Origin: Chitinophagaceae bacterium
GTDB taxonomy: Bacteria > Bacteroidota > Bacteroidia > Chitinophagales > Chitinophagaceae
Assembly: GCA_025360525.1 (NCBI GenBank)
Contig: JANYCA010000202.1
Coordinates: 1 to 64,000, forward strand
DNA: 64,000 nucleotides
Reading direction: 5' to 3'
Positions 36,322 through 45,430 of this stretch are shown here, piece by piece (position 1 is the stretch's first letter; every line of letters starts with the position of its first letter). The position numbers and the translations under genes are program-made. The notes under the pieces are model-generated. The model was given only the letters and a program-made list of their open reading frames with translations, did no database searches and was not told the origin of the DNA.

Positions 36322-36741
36322 ATGGGATTAGTATATGCAGACATAACATTGATAAATGGAGGTGATATTGAAATGGCAAAACGCCATTTTATTGGCGAAG
36401 AGGAAATAAAGCAAATGACCGTAAAAATGATGGTGGACAGTGGTGCTTATATGATGGCCATCAATGAAACCATTCAAGAACAATTAGACCTTAGCTTTAT
36501 AGAAAAAAGAAAAGCAGTATTAACAGATGAAACGGTACAGGAATATGATGTGGTAGGACCAATCCATGTTAAATTTGAGAACAGAACTGCTATATGCAGT
36601 GCGATGGTTTTAAAAGGTAATAATGAACCCTTGCTCGGTGCTATACCGATGGAGGAAATGGATGTTTTGATACATCCAAGAAGGCAGGAACTGATTGTAA
36701 ATCCAGAACATCCTTATTATGCACAATTAAGTTTAAAGTAG
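36322..36741 (+). CDS. Clan AA (retropepsin-like) aspartic protease, small stand-alone form
   Basis: A 139-residue protein resembling the bacterial/archaeal clan AA aspartic proteases (AF_0612 type). The catalytic triplet is D39-S40-G41 in MMVDSGAYMMAIN. The flap and second-half landmarks are NEPLLGAIPMEEMDVLI and the terminal LIVNPEHPYY. Single-domain retropepsin relatives act as dimers, each giving one Asp. It has no signal peptide, so it should be cytoplasmic. It is monocistronic, with a promoter-like element before it and a strong terminator after it. Substrates of this family are largely unknown. Confidence 0.82.
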   Translation: MGLVYADITLINGGDIEMAKRHFIGEEEIKQMTVKMMVDSGAYMMAINETIQEQLDLSFIEKRKAVLTDETVQEYDVVGPIHVKFENRTAICSAMVLKGNNEPLLGAIPMEEMDVLIHPRRQELIVNPEHPYYAQLSLK

Positions 36742-36754
36742 TTATTTAAGTAGC

Positions 36755-36809
36755 AAATTGGGTTTTACAAAAAGGAAACAAATCCTACTTGTAAAACCCA
36801 ATTTTATTT
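36755..36809 (+). terminator. Rho-independent terminator after the aspartic protease gene
   Basis: A perfect 16-bp stem (36755-36770 with 36789-36804) with an 18-nt loop, followed by a T-rich run. It lies 13 nt beyond the stop codon. Confidence 0.88.
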
Positions 36810-36938
36810 TTCTTTTAACAAAAAATAATCTTGCCGCCCTATTCCCATATCAATAATTAATGCCACATTTATACAAGAATTATTACCCAGTACTACCGCC
36901 CTGGTTTTACTGAACAAACCAACTCAACAAAAAATTAT

Positions 36939-39900
36939 ATGGAAGCTTTTGCTGCCAAAACTCCTAAAAAGTTTTTTCCAACTTTTTACAGTCTATTGCT
37001 ATGCTTTGCTGTAGCAACCGTTTTTTTCTCCTGTAAAAAATCGGATAAATGGATTGAAGTAGATCCTGCATTCAGTCAATACATCGATGCCTATACAACG
37101 GGCATTGTTTCCAAAACATCTGCTGTTCGTATACAGCTTGCAGGTACCGCTAACACAATGCATACAGTAGGGGAGGAAGTAAAGGAAAACCTGTTTAGTT
37201 TTTCACCATCAGTAAATGGTAAGGCAACTTGGGTTGATGCTTCCACCATAGAATTTAAGCCAACAGAATATCTAAAACCTGACCAGCTCTACAAGGTTAG
37301 TTTCAGCCTGGGCAAAGTAACGAAAACACTTCCCAAATTCAGGGAATTAAAGTTTAACCTGAAAACGGTAAAGCCTACATTTTCTGTAAATGATGGTGGC
37401 TTGCGCAGTACCGGCATAAAAAATAAAATGATGCTCAGCGGTAACCTGGAAACAGCTGATGTGGAAGAGTCCAAATCAGTTGAGCAATTACTGGTTGCTA
37501 CCCAAAACAATAAATCCCTGGCCATAAAATGGCAGCATAACGATGCTTCAAAAATGCATACGTATAGTGTTGATGGTATTGAGCGATTGGGCAACAGCAG
37601 CAATGTAACAATTGCATGGAACGGCAAGCCGATGAACATGGAGGTGAGTGGCGAAAAGTTAATTACCGTGCCTGCTGCAGGAGAATTTATTGTATTAAAT
37701 GTAATGGCTATGAATGAGGCCCAGCAATACGCATCGGTACAATTCAGCGATCCCATTGCTGTTGGACAAGATCTTACGGGATTGATTTCTATCAGCAATC
37801 ATTCGGATATTTCTTATACCATTAATGGTAGTGAGGTAAAGGTTTTTTCTAATGGAAAACTGGACGGTAATTACACGGTAAATATCAACAGCGGAATAAA
37901 AAATACCTGGGGCGATATATTGGATAAAGGGTTTACCGCCAATGTGAATTTTGAGAATAAAATGCCTTCTGTAAAAATTCAGGGCAAAGGAAATATTTTG
38001 CCCAACAGCGGCAGATTGGTACTTCCTTTTGAAGCAGTGAACCTGAATGCAGTCGATATCAGCATCATCAAAATATATGAAAACAATGTGCCAAGATTTT
38101 TGCAGGATAATTCGATGGATGGTAATAATTACTTACGGAAAGTTGCTAAGCCGGTGGTGCAAAAAACGATCAGGCTGGATGATGATAAAACATTGGACCT
38201 CCATAAACGGCAACGCTTTTCGTTGGACATAGATAAATTTTTAAAGACGGAACAGGGTGCTATCTATAGGGTTACCATTGGCTTCAGGCCATCTTATTCT
38301 TTATATACGATGGCAGATACCAGCCAGAAAAAAGCGATAGTTGAAGACGAAGAAAATGATTCGGAATATTATGGAGATGAAAATGCCAATGGCGTTGATG
38401 ATGATGATGCATTCTGGAGAAGCTATGATACCTATTATCCCTACGGTTATAATTGGGAAAGAAGGGATGACCCCAACAGTAAATCTTATTACAACAAAGA
38501 CAGGTGGGCTACCCGTAACATTTTGGCCAGCAATATCGGGCTTACTGCCAAGCGTGGAAACGATAACCGGCTCATCGTTGCTGTTAGTAATATTCTTAGT
38601 ACAGAACCGATGGCCGGTGTGGAAATTGAAGTGATGGATTATCAGCAAAGCCTTATCAGTAAAGGAAATAGCGGTATCGATGGTTTTGTGGAAATTGAAA
38701 TTAAACGAAAGCCCTATTTGCTGATAGCAAAAAAGGGAAATGAGCGAGGGTACTTAAAACTGGATGATGGGAGTTCACTCTCGTTAAGTCATTTTGACGT
38801 AAGTGGCGAAGAAGTTAAGAACGGCATCAAGGGATTTATTTTTGGAGAAAGAGGTGTGTGGAGGCCAGGCGATACAATGTTCATTAATTGTATCATCGAA
38901 GACAAAGAAGGTAAACTGCCTGGCGACCATCCGGTAGAATTTAGTTTGTATACCCCGCAGGGGCAACTCTACAGTCATAGTGTGCAAAGTAATGCTGAAG
39001 ATGGGTTTTATCTTTTTAAAACCAATACAGATGCATCGTCACCCACAGGCAATTGGCTCACCAAAATAAAATGCGGTGGTGCTGTTTTTGAAAAACGTAT
39101 CAGGGTAGAAACGGTAATGCCCAACCGCCTTAAAATAAATGTGGATTTTGGTAAAGATGCGTTGCTGGGTTTTGGAGGTGCTACCTCCGGTAACATTAAT
39201 GCAAAGTGGTTGTTTGGTGCGGTGGGCAAAAATTTAAAAGCAAAAATTGATGCATCGCTGTATTCAAAAAAAACAAACTTTTCCAAATTTGCCGGTTACT
39301 CTTTTGATAACCCTACGGCTAATTACGGCACGCAAACTAAAACCATTTATGATGGCACGTTAGATGCAGAAGGTAATGCCGCACTGAAGCCAAATTTTGA
39401 AACCACAGAAGCAGCACCGGGTATGCTTACGGCAAACTTATTGGTAAAAGTATTTGAACCGGGCGGTAGTTTTAGTGTGGATAATATAAGTATTCCGTTT
39501 AGTCCGTACGCCAGCTATGCCGGTTTAAAACTTCCGGAAGGAGAGAAGCCCTTTAATTTTTTATTAGCCGGAAAAACGCATATTGCCCAGTTGGCTAATG
39601 TAGATGGGAGGGGGAATATTGTAAATGGAAATACAGAAGTGGAAGTACAGTTTTACCGCATTCAATGGCGCTGGTGGTGGGATGATAATGGAGATAATCT
39701 CAGCAATTTTACACAGAATGAATACAATAAATTATTAAAAAAAGAAACAGTCAAACTATTTAACGGCAAGGGACAATGGCAGTTTGGTACATCGCCCAAC
39801 GAGTGGGGCCGTTACCTTATTTTAGTAAAAGATATAAAGAGCGGCCATACCACAGGATCTACCTTTTACATGGATGAACCTGGCTGGCAAAGCAGGGCTG

Positions 39901-42539
39901 GCAAAAATGACCAGACTGCAGCCACTATGTTATCCTTGAGCTGTAACAAAGAAAAATACAGCGTTGGCGACGAAATTGTTTTAAATATACCCAGCAGTAA
40001 GGGAGGAAGAATGCTGGTAAGTTTAGAAAACGGCACCAAGGTGATAAAAACGTTTTGGCAACCAACTACGCAGGGGCAAACGGTAGTAAAATTTAAGGCT
40101 GAGGCCAGCATGGCGCCTAATATATATGCAACGGTAAGTTTATTGCAGCCGCATGCACAAACTGTAAACGATCTTCCCATAAGATTGTATGGCAGCATCC
40201 CCATTTTTGTAGAGGATAAAAATACAAGACTTCAACCTGTTTTAAATATCGCCGGTAGTATAAGACCAGAACAAGCCGTGAGTTTTACAGTTAGTGAACA
40301 ACAAGGAAAAGAGATGACATACAGCGTAGCCATTGTAGATGAAGGTTTGCTTGATTTAACAAGATTTAAAACGCCCGATCCACACAGTGCTTTTTATGCA
40401 AGAGAAGCATTGGGTGTAAAAAGTTTTGATTTTTTTGATAACGTAATAGGGGCCTGGAGCAGCGGGCTGGAAAGGATTTTAACCATTGGCGGCGATGCAG
40501 ATGGAGGTACTTTAAAGCAAAAAACAGCTAACCGTTTTAAAGCAGTTGTAAAATACCTGGGGCCATTTCATTTAAGCAAAGGACAAACACAAAAACAAAC
40601 ATTTACATTACCTGCTTACATTGGTTCTGTAAGGGCAATGGTGGTGGCAGCTCACAAAGGGAGTTATGGTTTTGCAGAAAAAACTGTGGTTGTAAAAAAG
40701 CCTTTGATGCTACTGGCAACCATGCCACGTGTGTTGGGGCCGGGCGAAACTATTAAACTACCGGTTACCATTTTTGCGATGGAAAGTAACATAAAAAAAG
40801 TTAGTCTTAGCCTGCAGGCTAACAGTTTTTTGGAAGTACTGGGCAGCGCCACGCAAACAATCAGCTTTGCACAAACCGGTGAGCAGATGGCCTATTTTGA
40901 TGTTCGTGTAAAATCGAATACTGGTATTGGTAAAGTAAAAATTATTGCCAGTAGCGGAAATGAAAAAGCCGGTTTTGAAGTAGAGCTGGATATTCGTAAT
41001 CCTAACCCGCCGGTAACCCGTGTTACAGCTATTACACTGGCGGCAGGCCAGCAGTGGAAAGCAATTGCATCACCTGTTGGCGCTGTTGCAACCAGTACTG
41101 CTGTTATGGAAATTTCAAGTGTGCCAGCCATGAATTTACAAAAGCGGCTGGACTATTTAATTGATTATCCGCACGGCTGTATTGAACAAACTATATCGGC
41201 TGTTTTTCCTCAATTGGTGTTAAACCAGCTTACCGATCTGGATGATTATAAAAAGGCGCAGATTGATAGAAATGTAAAAGTTGGTATTGCAAAAATTCAA
41301 AATTTTCAACGCCCGGATGGTGGATTTGGATATTGGCCGGGTGCCAGCGAAAGCGACGAATGGGCAACCAGTTATGCCGGTCACTTTTTACTGGAGGCAC
41401 AAGCCAATGGCTATTTTGTAAGCGACAACTTATTGCAGCAATGGAAAAATTACCAGCGGGGCAAAGTCAATAGCTGGGTAGTAAACAGCAGTAATTTTTA
41501 TGGTGCCGATTTATCTCAAGCTTATAGATTATATACCCTTGCTTTAGCAAAAGCACCCGAGCAAGGCGCCATGAACCGGTTAAAAGAATTTACTTATTTA
41601 TCACCAGAAGCCAAGTGGAGACTGGCTGCGGCTTACAAATTAGCCGGCCAGGATAATACGGCATTTGTATTAATTAACGGACTGCCAACAAGCTTTGCAA
41701 TAAGAGTAAACCCCGGCTTTACCTACGGTTCGGATGTAAGAGATGAAGCCATGGTACTTGAAACACTTACCCTGCTTGGCAGGCGAAACCAGGCAGCGCT
41801 GTTATTGCCAGCCATAGCCGGTAAATTATCGCAGGATAATTGGTATAGCACGCAAACAACAGCCTATGCATTAATTGCCATAGCAAAGTATTGTGGTAAA
41901 AATTCATCCGGGGCAAAAATAGTAGCTACAACAATTATTGGGGGAAAATCTACCGAAATAAATTCTGCCAGCTACATCCGGCAAATGCCGGTAAATGTGC
42001 AAAAGGGCAGCAATAATATTATCATCACCAATAATGGCAGCAATGTGTTGTACGTAAGGCTCATCACAAAGGGCCAGCCGCTGAGTGGTGATAGTTTAAA
42101 AGTAAATAACAATCCGGCAGTATTAAAAATGAATGTGAGTTATATTTCACAAGATGGAAAGCCTATTGAAGTTGCTAGCCTTAGCCAAGGAAGCGACTTT
42201 ATTGCAAAAGTTGTGCTGACAAATACCGGGAAAAGGGGTAATTATACTCAAATGACTTTGAACCAGATTTTCCCCAGCGGCTGGGAAATTTTAAATGCCC
42301 GGATGATGGATGGAGAGGGCGCCTTTAAATCTTCCAACTCTACCTACCAGGATATACGGGATGACAGAGTTTATACTTATTTCAATATTGCCCAAAATGA
42401 AACGCTCACCTATTATGTGCAATTAAATGCTTCCTACTTGGGCAGGTATTTTTTACCAAGCACTTTTGCGGAAGCTATGTACGATAACAGTATTACAGCC
42501 GGGTTAAATGGCAGATGGGTAGAGGTAGTAAATCCATAG
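36939..42539 (+). CDS. Bacterial alpha-2-macroglobulin family lipoprotein
   Basis: A 1866-residue surface or periplasmic lipoprotein. The lipobox is ATVFFSC with Cys at residue 32. It has MG-domain repeats through the N-terminal two thirds, with a bait-region-like insert including a low-complexity acidic stretch near residue 480 (DEENDSEYYGDENANGVDDD). The thioester motif is C1414-I-E-Q in YPHGCIEQTIS, within the alpha-helical TED domain (about 1400-1650), followed by the receptor-binding-like C-terminal domain. Such proteins trap invading proteases through the reactive thioester. E. coli YfhM is encoded beside pbpC; no PBP1C gene is adjacent here. A terminator follows. Confidence 0.93.
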   Translation: MEAFAAKTPKKFFPTFYSLLLCFAVATVFFSCKKSDKWIEVDPAFSQYIDAYTTGIVSKTSAVRIQLAGTANTMHTVGEEVKENLFSFSPSVNGKATWVDASTIEFKPTEYLKPDQLYKVSFSLGKVTKTLPKFRELKFNLKTVKPTFSVNDGGLRSTGIKNKMMLSGNLETADVEESKSVEQLLVATQNNKSLAIKWQHNDASKMHTYSVDGIERLGNSSNVTIAWNGKPMNMEVSGEKLITVPAAGEFIVLNVMAMNEAQQYASVQFSDPIAVGQDLTGLISISNHSDISYTINGSEVKVFSNGKLDGNYTVNINSGIKNTWGDILDKGFTANVNFENKMPSVKIQGKGNILPNSGRLVLPFEAVNLNAVDISIIKIYENNVPRFLQDNSMDGNNYLRKVAKPVVQKTIRLDDDKTLDLHKRQRFSLDIDKFLKTEQGAIYRVTIGFRPSYSLYTMADTSQKKAIVEDEENDSEYYGDENANGVDDDDAFWRSYDTYYPYGYNWERRDDPNSKSYYNKDRWATRNILASNIGLTAKRGNDNRLIVAVSNILSTEPMAGVEIEVMDYQQSLISKGNSGIDGFVEIEIKRKPYLLIAKKGNERGYLKLDDGSSLSLSHFDVSGEEVKNGIKGFIFGERGVWRPGDTMFINCIIEDKEGKLPGDHPVEFSLYTPQGQLYSHSVQSNAEDGFYLFKTNTDASSPTGNWLTKIKCGGAVFEKRIRVETVMPNRLKINVDFGKDALLGFGGATSGNINAKWLFGAVGKNLKAKIDASLYSKKTNFSKFAGYSFDNPTANYGTQTKTIYDGTLDAEGNAALKPNFETTEAAPGMLTANLLVKVFEPGGSFSVDNISIPFSPYASYAGLKLPEGEKPFNFLLAGKTHIAQLANVDGRGNIVNGNTEVEVQFYRIQWRWWWDDNGDNLSNFTQNEYNKLLKKETVKLFNGKGQWQFGTSPNEWGRYLILVKDIKSGHTTGSTFYMDEPGWQSRAGKNDQTAATMLSLSCNKEKYSVGDEIVLNIPSSKGGRMLVSLENGTKVIKTFWQPTTQGQTVVKFKAEASMAPNIYATVSLLQPHAQTVNDLPIRLYGSIPIFVEDKNTRLQPVLNIAGSIRPEQAVSFTVSEQQGKEMTYSVAIVDEGLLDLTRFKTPDPHSAFYAREALGVKSFDFFDNVIGAWSSGLERILTIGGDADGGTLKQKTANRFKAVVKYLGPFHLSKGQTQKQTFTLPAYIGSVRAMVVAAHKGSYGFAEKTVVVKKPLMLLATMPRVLGPGETIKLPVTIFAMESNIKKVSLSLQANSFLEVLGSATQTISFAQTGEQMAYFDVRVKSNTGIGKVKIIASSGNEKAGFEVELDIRNPNPPVTRVTAITLAAGQQWKAIASPVGAVATSTAVMEISSVPAMNLQKRLDYLIDYPHGCIEQTISAVFPQLVLNQLTDLDDYKKAQIDRNVKVGIAKIQNFQRPDGGFGYWPGASESDEWATSYAGHFLLEAQANGYFVSDNLLQQWKNYQRGKVNSWVVNSSNFYGADLSQAYRLYTLALAKAPEQGAMNRLKEFTYLSPEAKWRLAAAYKLAGQDNTAFVLINGLPTSFAIRVNPGFTYGSDVRDEAMVLETLTLLGRRNQAALLLPAIAGKLSQDNWYSTQTTAYALIAIAKYCGKNSSGAKIVATTIIGGKSTEINSASYIRQMPVNVQKGSNNIIITNNGSNVLYVRLITKGQPLSGDSLKVNNNPAVLKMNVSYISQDGKPIEVASLSQGSDFIAKVVLTNTGKRGNYTQMTLNQIFPSGWEILNARMMDGEGAFKSSNSTYQDIRDDRVYTYFNIAQNETLTYYVQLNASYLGRYFLPSTFAEAMYDNSITAGLNGRWVEVVNP

Positions 42540-42571
42540 CCTTTAGTAATAATCAGTTGTAGAAAGCAAAA

Positions 42572-42621
42572 AAGCCCTTTGCTTTAGTTATATTAACTAA
42601 TAACAAAGGGCTTGGTTTTTT
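42572..42621 (+). terminator. Rho-independent terminator after the macroglobulin gene
   Basis: Arms AAGCCCTTTG (42572-42581) and CAAAGGGCTT (42604-42613) with a further inner TTAGTTA/TAACTAA pairing, followed by GG and a run of eight or more T residues. Confidence 0.88.
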
Positions 42622-42672
42622 TTAATTGTAAAAGTTGTTGATTTTACGTTGATCTTCAGCTATCAGTAAATA

Positions 42673-42768
42673 CTATAGCTCAAATGTCCATTTTAAAAAT
42701 GATGCAACTTTCATAATTGCTTCCTGGAATGGGTTTGTTTGTGCAATACTTGCAGTACTCGCTTTCAT
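42673..42768 (-). CDS. Possible 31-residue peptide gene
   Basis: ATG at 42768 to TAG at 42673. The peptide starts MKASTASIAQTNPFQEA and ends FLKWTFEL; it is soluble at the N terminus and amphipathic and aromatic at the C terminus. It is similar in style to the many short peptides Bacteroidota encode between large genes, but I recognise no named family. It has no Shine-Dalgarno sequence, which is usual in the phylum. It lies opposite and just past the macroglobulin terminator. Whether it is expressed cannot be told from the sequence. Confidence 0.35.
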   Translation of the reverse strand: MKASTASIAQTNPFQEAIMKVASFLKWTFEL

Positions 42769-42964
42769 AAGAGGGGGTTTAGATTAAAAAAATTGGGTAC
42801 GTTGGCAATCAAAGTGATTGCTAACAATTAAAATAAACGAAGCGATGGACTTGATTATTGTGATAGAGAAGAAATTTTTTTTTACCGGGTTTTATATCCT
42901 GCTTTTTAATGGGGAAAAGCAAGTTTTGGGATCAATTAAGGTATTAATTAGTTAGATGATATAA

Positions 42965-42997
42965 ATTGCCTGAATTATTTGGTTCCCTCTATTTTTG
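42965..42997 (+). promoter_or_regulatory. Probable promoter of the DUF2279-like gene
   Basis: ATTG (42965-42968), 21 nt, then TATTTTTG (42990-42997). The second element is an exact TAnnTTTG match. It predicts a leader of about 100 nt. Confidence 0.4.
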
Positions 42998-43104
42998 GGA
43001 ATACTAAAAGAAGATATGTTTCGTAAAAGAAGGCGTGGAAAATTTACCTGATAAAGACTTTGCAAAAACATTTTCTGTACCTGTAAAAATTAATATCATT
43101 GTGT

Positions 43105-44046
43105 ATGTCTGAAAAGTCTAAAATTCATTTTCCATATAAAATACAAAAGGCTCTTTTTTTTCTGCTGTTACTTTCTTCGTCTTTTTTTTCTCCGGCATAT
43201 GCACAAAATCAACCCGAAGTTTTTAATCAAAAGCGATTTAATACAGTTGTGATAACAGAGTCGATCATAACAACGGCGAGCATGATTGGATTGCATTATT
43301 TATGGTATAAAAAGTTCCCCAAAAGCAGGTTTCATTTGTTTAACGACAATGCAGAATGGTTGCATATGGACAAGATAGGTCATGCTACATCTGCCTATAA
43401 TATAAGTGCAATACAATATGATATGATGCGGTGGAGTGGTGTAAACAATACAAAGGCAACATGGATTGGCGGCCTTACAGCACTGGGGTTACAAACCATT
43501 ATAGAAATATTTGATGGGTTTTCTCAAAAGTGGGGTTTTTCAAAAGGTGACATGCTGGCAAATATCCTGGGAAGCTCCCTTTTTATGGGGCAACAATTTG
43601 CCTGGGGCGAACAAAGGGTACGGATGAAATTTTCTTTTCATAAAACAATTTATTCAAAATATAGTCCGGCAGAATTGGGAGCCAATAAATGGCAAAGCTG
43701 GTTGAAAGATTATAACGGCCAAACCTATTGGCTATCCATCAATCCATCTACATTTTTGAAAGCAAATAGTGATTTCCCCAAATGGCTAAATATGTCTGTT
43801 GGTTACAGTGCCGATGGAATGATTGGGGCAAGAACAAATCCGTTAACGATTAATCAGAAACCGATCCCTGAATTTAAGCGAAGCGCCAAATATTTATTTT
43901 CTGTGGATGCAGATTTTAAACGAATCGGTAATAGTCAAATGAATCCGCGGCCTTTGCTTTCTCTTGCTAATATTTTAAAAGTTCCTGCACCAACAATTGA
44001 ATTTAAAAAAGATACTGCCGTTAAATTTTATTGGCTATATCATTAA
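43105..44046 (+). CDS. DUF2279-like exported protein
   Basis: A 313-residue protein with a signal peptide (ALFFLLLLSSSFFSPAYAQ). A YfiM/DUF2279-like core includes WLHMDKIGHATSAYNISA, WIGGLTALGLQTIIEIFDG and GDMLANILGSSLFMGQQ. The His/Asp residues in DKIGHA and the Gly-rich helices are typical of that family, which occurs widely in Bacteroidota without a known function. I start at the ATG at 43105; the longer frame begins with TTG. It probably resides in the periplasm or the outer membrane. It is convergent with the rRNA methyltransferase gene. Confidence 0.75.
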   Translation: MSEKSKIHFPYKIQKALFFLLLLSSSFFSPAYAQNQPEVFNQKRFNTVVITESIITTASMIGLHYLWYKKFPKSRFHLFNDNAEWLHMDKIGHATSAYNISAIQYDMMRWSGVNNTKATWIGGLTALGLQTIIEIFDGFSQKWGFSKGDMLANILGSSLFMGQQFAWGEQRVRMKFSFHKTIYSKYSPAELGANKWQSWLKDYNGQTYWLSINPSTFLKANSDFPKWLNMSVGYSADGMIGARTNPLTINQKPIPEFKRSAKYLFSVDADFKRIGNSQMNPRPLLSLANILKVPAPTIEFKKDTAVKFYWLYH

Positions 44047-44083
44047 AGCTCGCTATTTCAACCAAAATTAAATGCATACTAAA

Positions 44084-45280
44084 CTATTGCTGTTTTCTAC
44101 AAACTGCTACAAACATTGAATCGGCATTTTTCTCATACCCATATAAATACTGTTGCTGTAATACCTGCAGGTTAAACGTTGATTTGATAAAATTTACTAT
44201 CGCATCATTTTCTTTTTCAAATACCGAACAGGTGATATAAAAAAGTAACCCGTTGGGTTTTAAATGAGGTAAGATATTTTGAACTATTTTTTTTTGTTTC
44301 GTGTTGTAAATCTCAATGGACGACTCGTTAAAAAAGTGGAGCTGTTCGGGTGTCCGGCTCCATGTTCCGCTGCCGGTGCAAGGTGCATCACAAATGATGA
44401 TGTCGTAATTTGTAGCTTTTGAAACCTCCATTTCATTTGTAATATCACTCGTAAAATATTGGTACTTATTAATGCCAGCCCGTTTAAACCGCTGATGCAG
44501 GTTAGATAAAATGGATGGCCTGATATCAGAAACGGTAAGGTTGCATTTGCCATTTAGTATGTCATACAGCAAAATAGATTTACCGCCACTGGCAGCACAG
44601 CAATCCCATACAGCGGTATAGCCGGAGTCTTTCTTTTGCTCAATTACAGGCTTTGATAGATCAGTCTTTAAAAAATCTAACACTTTTTGAGAATTATAAT
44701 CCTGTATAACCACTTCTTTGTCTGGTAATAAAAAAGTTTCGATATTGGTGCCGGATGGCAATTGAATACAATTATTATCGAGCAAAGAAAATGGCTGCAA
44801 CGATTGTTTAATTTTGTTGATGGTGCTTTCATGTAAAACCGGACGAACTCTTACAAATAGCTGTGGTTGGGCAATGAAGGATAAACAAAATTTTTCAAAA
44901 TCTACTGAAGAACTTAAAACTTCTTTAAAAGGAAAAATGTCGGCCAGTTGCATGTTCGGATGAACAAGCTTCATTTTTTCGGTGATGGACAAACTTATTA
45001 AAGTATTCCAGGCTGGCTTTATTGCCTCCATCAAATTTGTAGGGGCAGAGTTGTATAAAAAAAATGCCGTTAGGATTTTCTCTTTAACTGAATATTTGTC
45101 TAACGCTCCCGAAAGTCTGAAATAAATAAAAGAAAGTTCACTTATCTGTTTTCTATCCTTTGAGCCAAATTTTTTATTGGAGGCAAAGTATGATTTAATA
45201 AAGATGGAAAAAGGTACATCCCCTTTATATAAATCGATTATTTTTTCGGAAGTATTAATGTAGGAATGAAATCTGCTCAT
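44084..45280 (-). CDS. RsmB/NOP-family 16S rRNA m5C methyltransferase
   Basis: A 398-residue RNA cytosine-C5 methyltransferase. The SAM-binding motif is WDCCAASGGKSILL, motif IV is CDAPCTGSGTWSRTPEQL, and motif VI is FYITCSVFEKENDAIV. The Cys residues in DAPC and TCSV are the catalytic pair. The N-terminal third is a helical RNA-binding region in the position of the NusB-like domain of RsmB but is not clearly recognisable as NusB. It likely modifies 16S rRNA, with C967 the inferred target. It follows odhB on the same strand after a terminator-like hairpin. Confidence 0.88.
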   Translation of the reverse strand: MSRFHSYINTSEKIIDLYKGDVPFSIFIKSYFASNKKFGSKDRKQISELSFIYFRLSGALDKYSVKEKILTAFFLYNSAPTNLMEAIKPAWNTLISLSITEKMKLVHPNMQLADIFPFKEVLSSSVDFEKFCLSFIAQPQLFVRVRPVLHESTINKIKQSLQPFSLLDNNCIQLPSGTNIETFLLPDKEVVIQDYNSQKVLDFLKTDLSKPVIEQKKDSGYTAVWDCCAASGGKSILLYDILNGKCNLTVSDIRPSILSNLHQRFKRAGINKYQYFTSDITNEMEVSKATNYDIIICDAPCTGSGTWSRTPEQLHFFNESSIEIYNTKQKKIVQNILPHLKPNGLLFYITCSVFEKENDAIVNFIKSTFNLQVLQQQYLYGYEKNADSMFVAVCRKQQ

Positions 45281-45282
45281 TT

Positions 45283-45319
45283 GGCTAAAAAGATAACGGC
45301 TGGATATTATGCCAGCCGT
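45283..45319 (-). terminator. Terminator after odhB
   Basis: An 8-bp stem (ACGGCTGG / CCAGCCGT) with an 8-nt loop, followed on the minus strand by TATCTTTTT. It lies about 110 nt past the odhB stop and immediately before the methyltransferase start. Confidence 0.55.
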
Positions 45320-45430
45320 ACGTTTAATAATAGTTAGTAATTAAGCCATGTTAGGTTCAGTTTCTTACCTAAGTTGAAAAATTTACACGAATCTTACATT
45401 ACAAAACATTTAGGTAACGGGGGATGTAAG

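Larger units (their letters stand above)
42540..43104. other. Interval between the macroglobulin gene and the DUF2279-like gene
   Basis: A 565-bp stretch. It contains the macroglobulin terminator (42572-42621), a possible 31-codon gene on the minus strand (42673-42768), and a promoter-like element for the next gene at 42965-42997. The rest shows no structure I can name. Confidence 0.7.
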
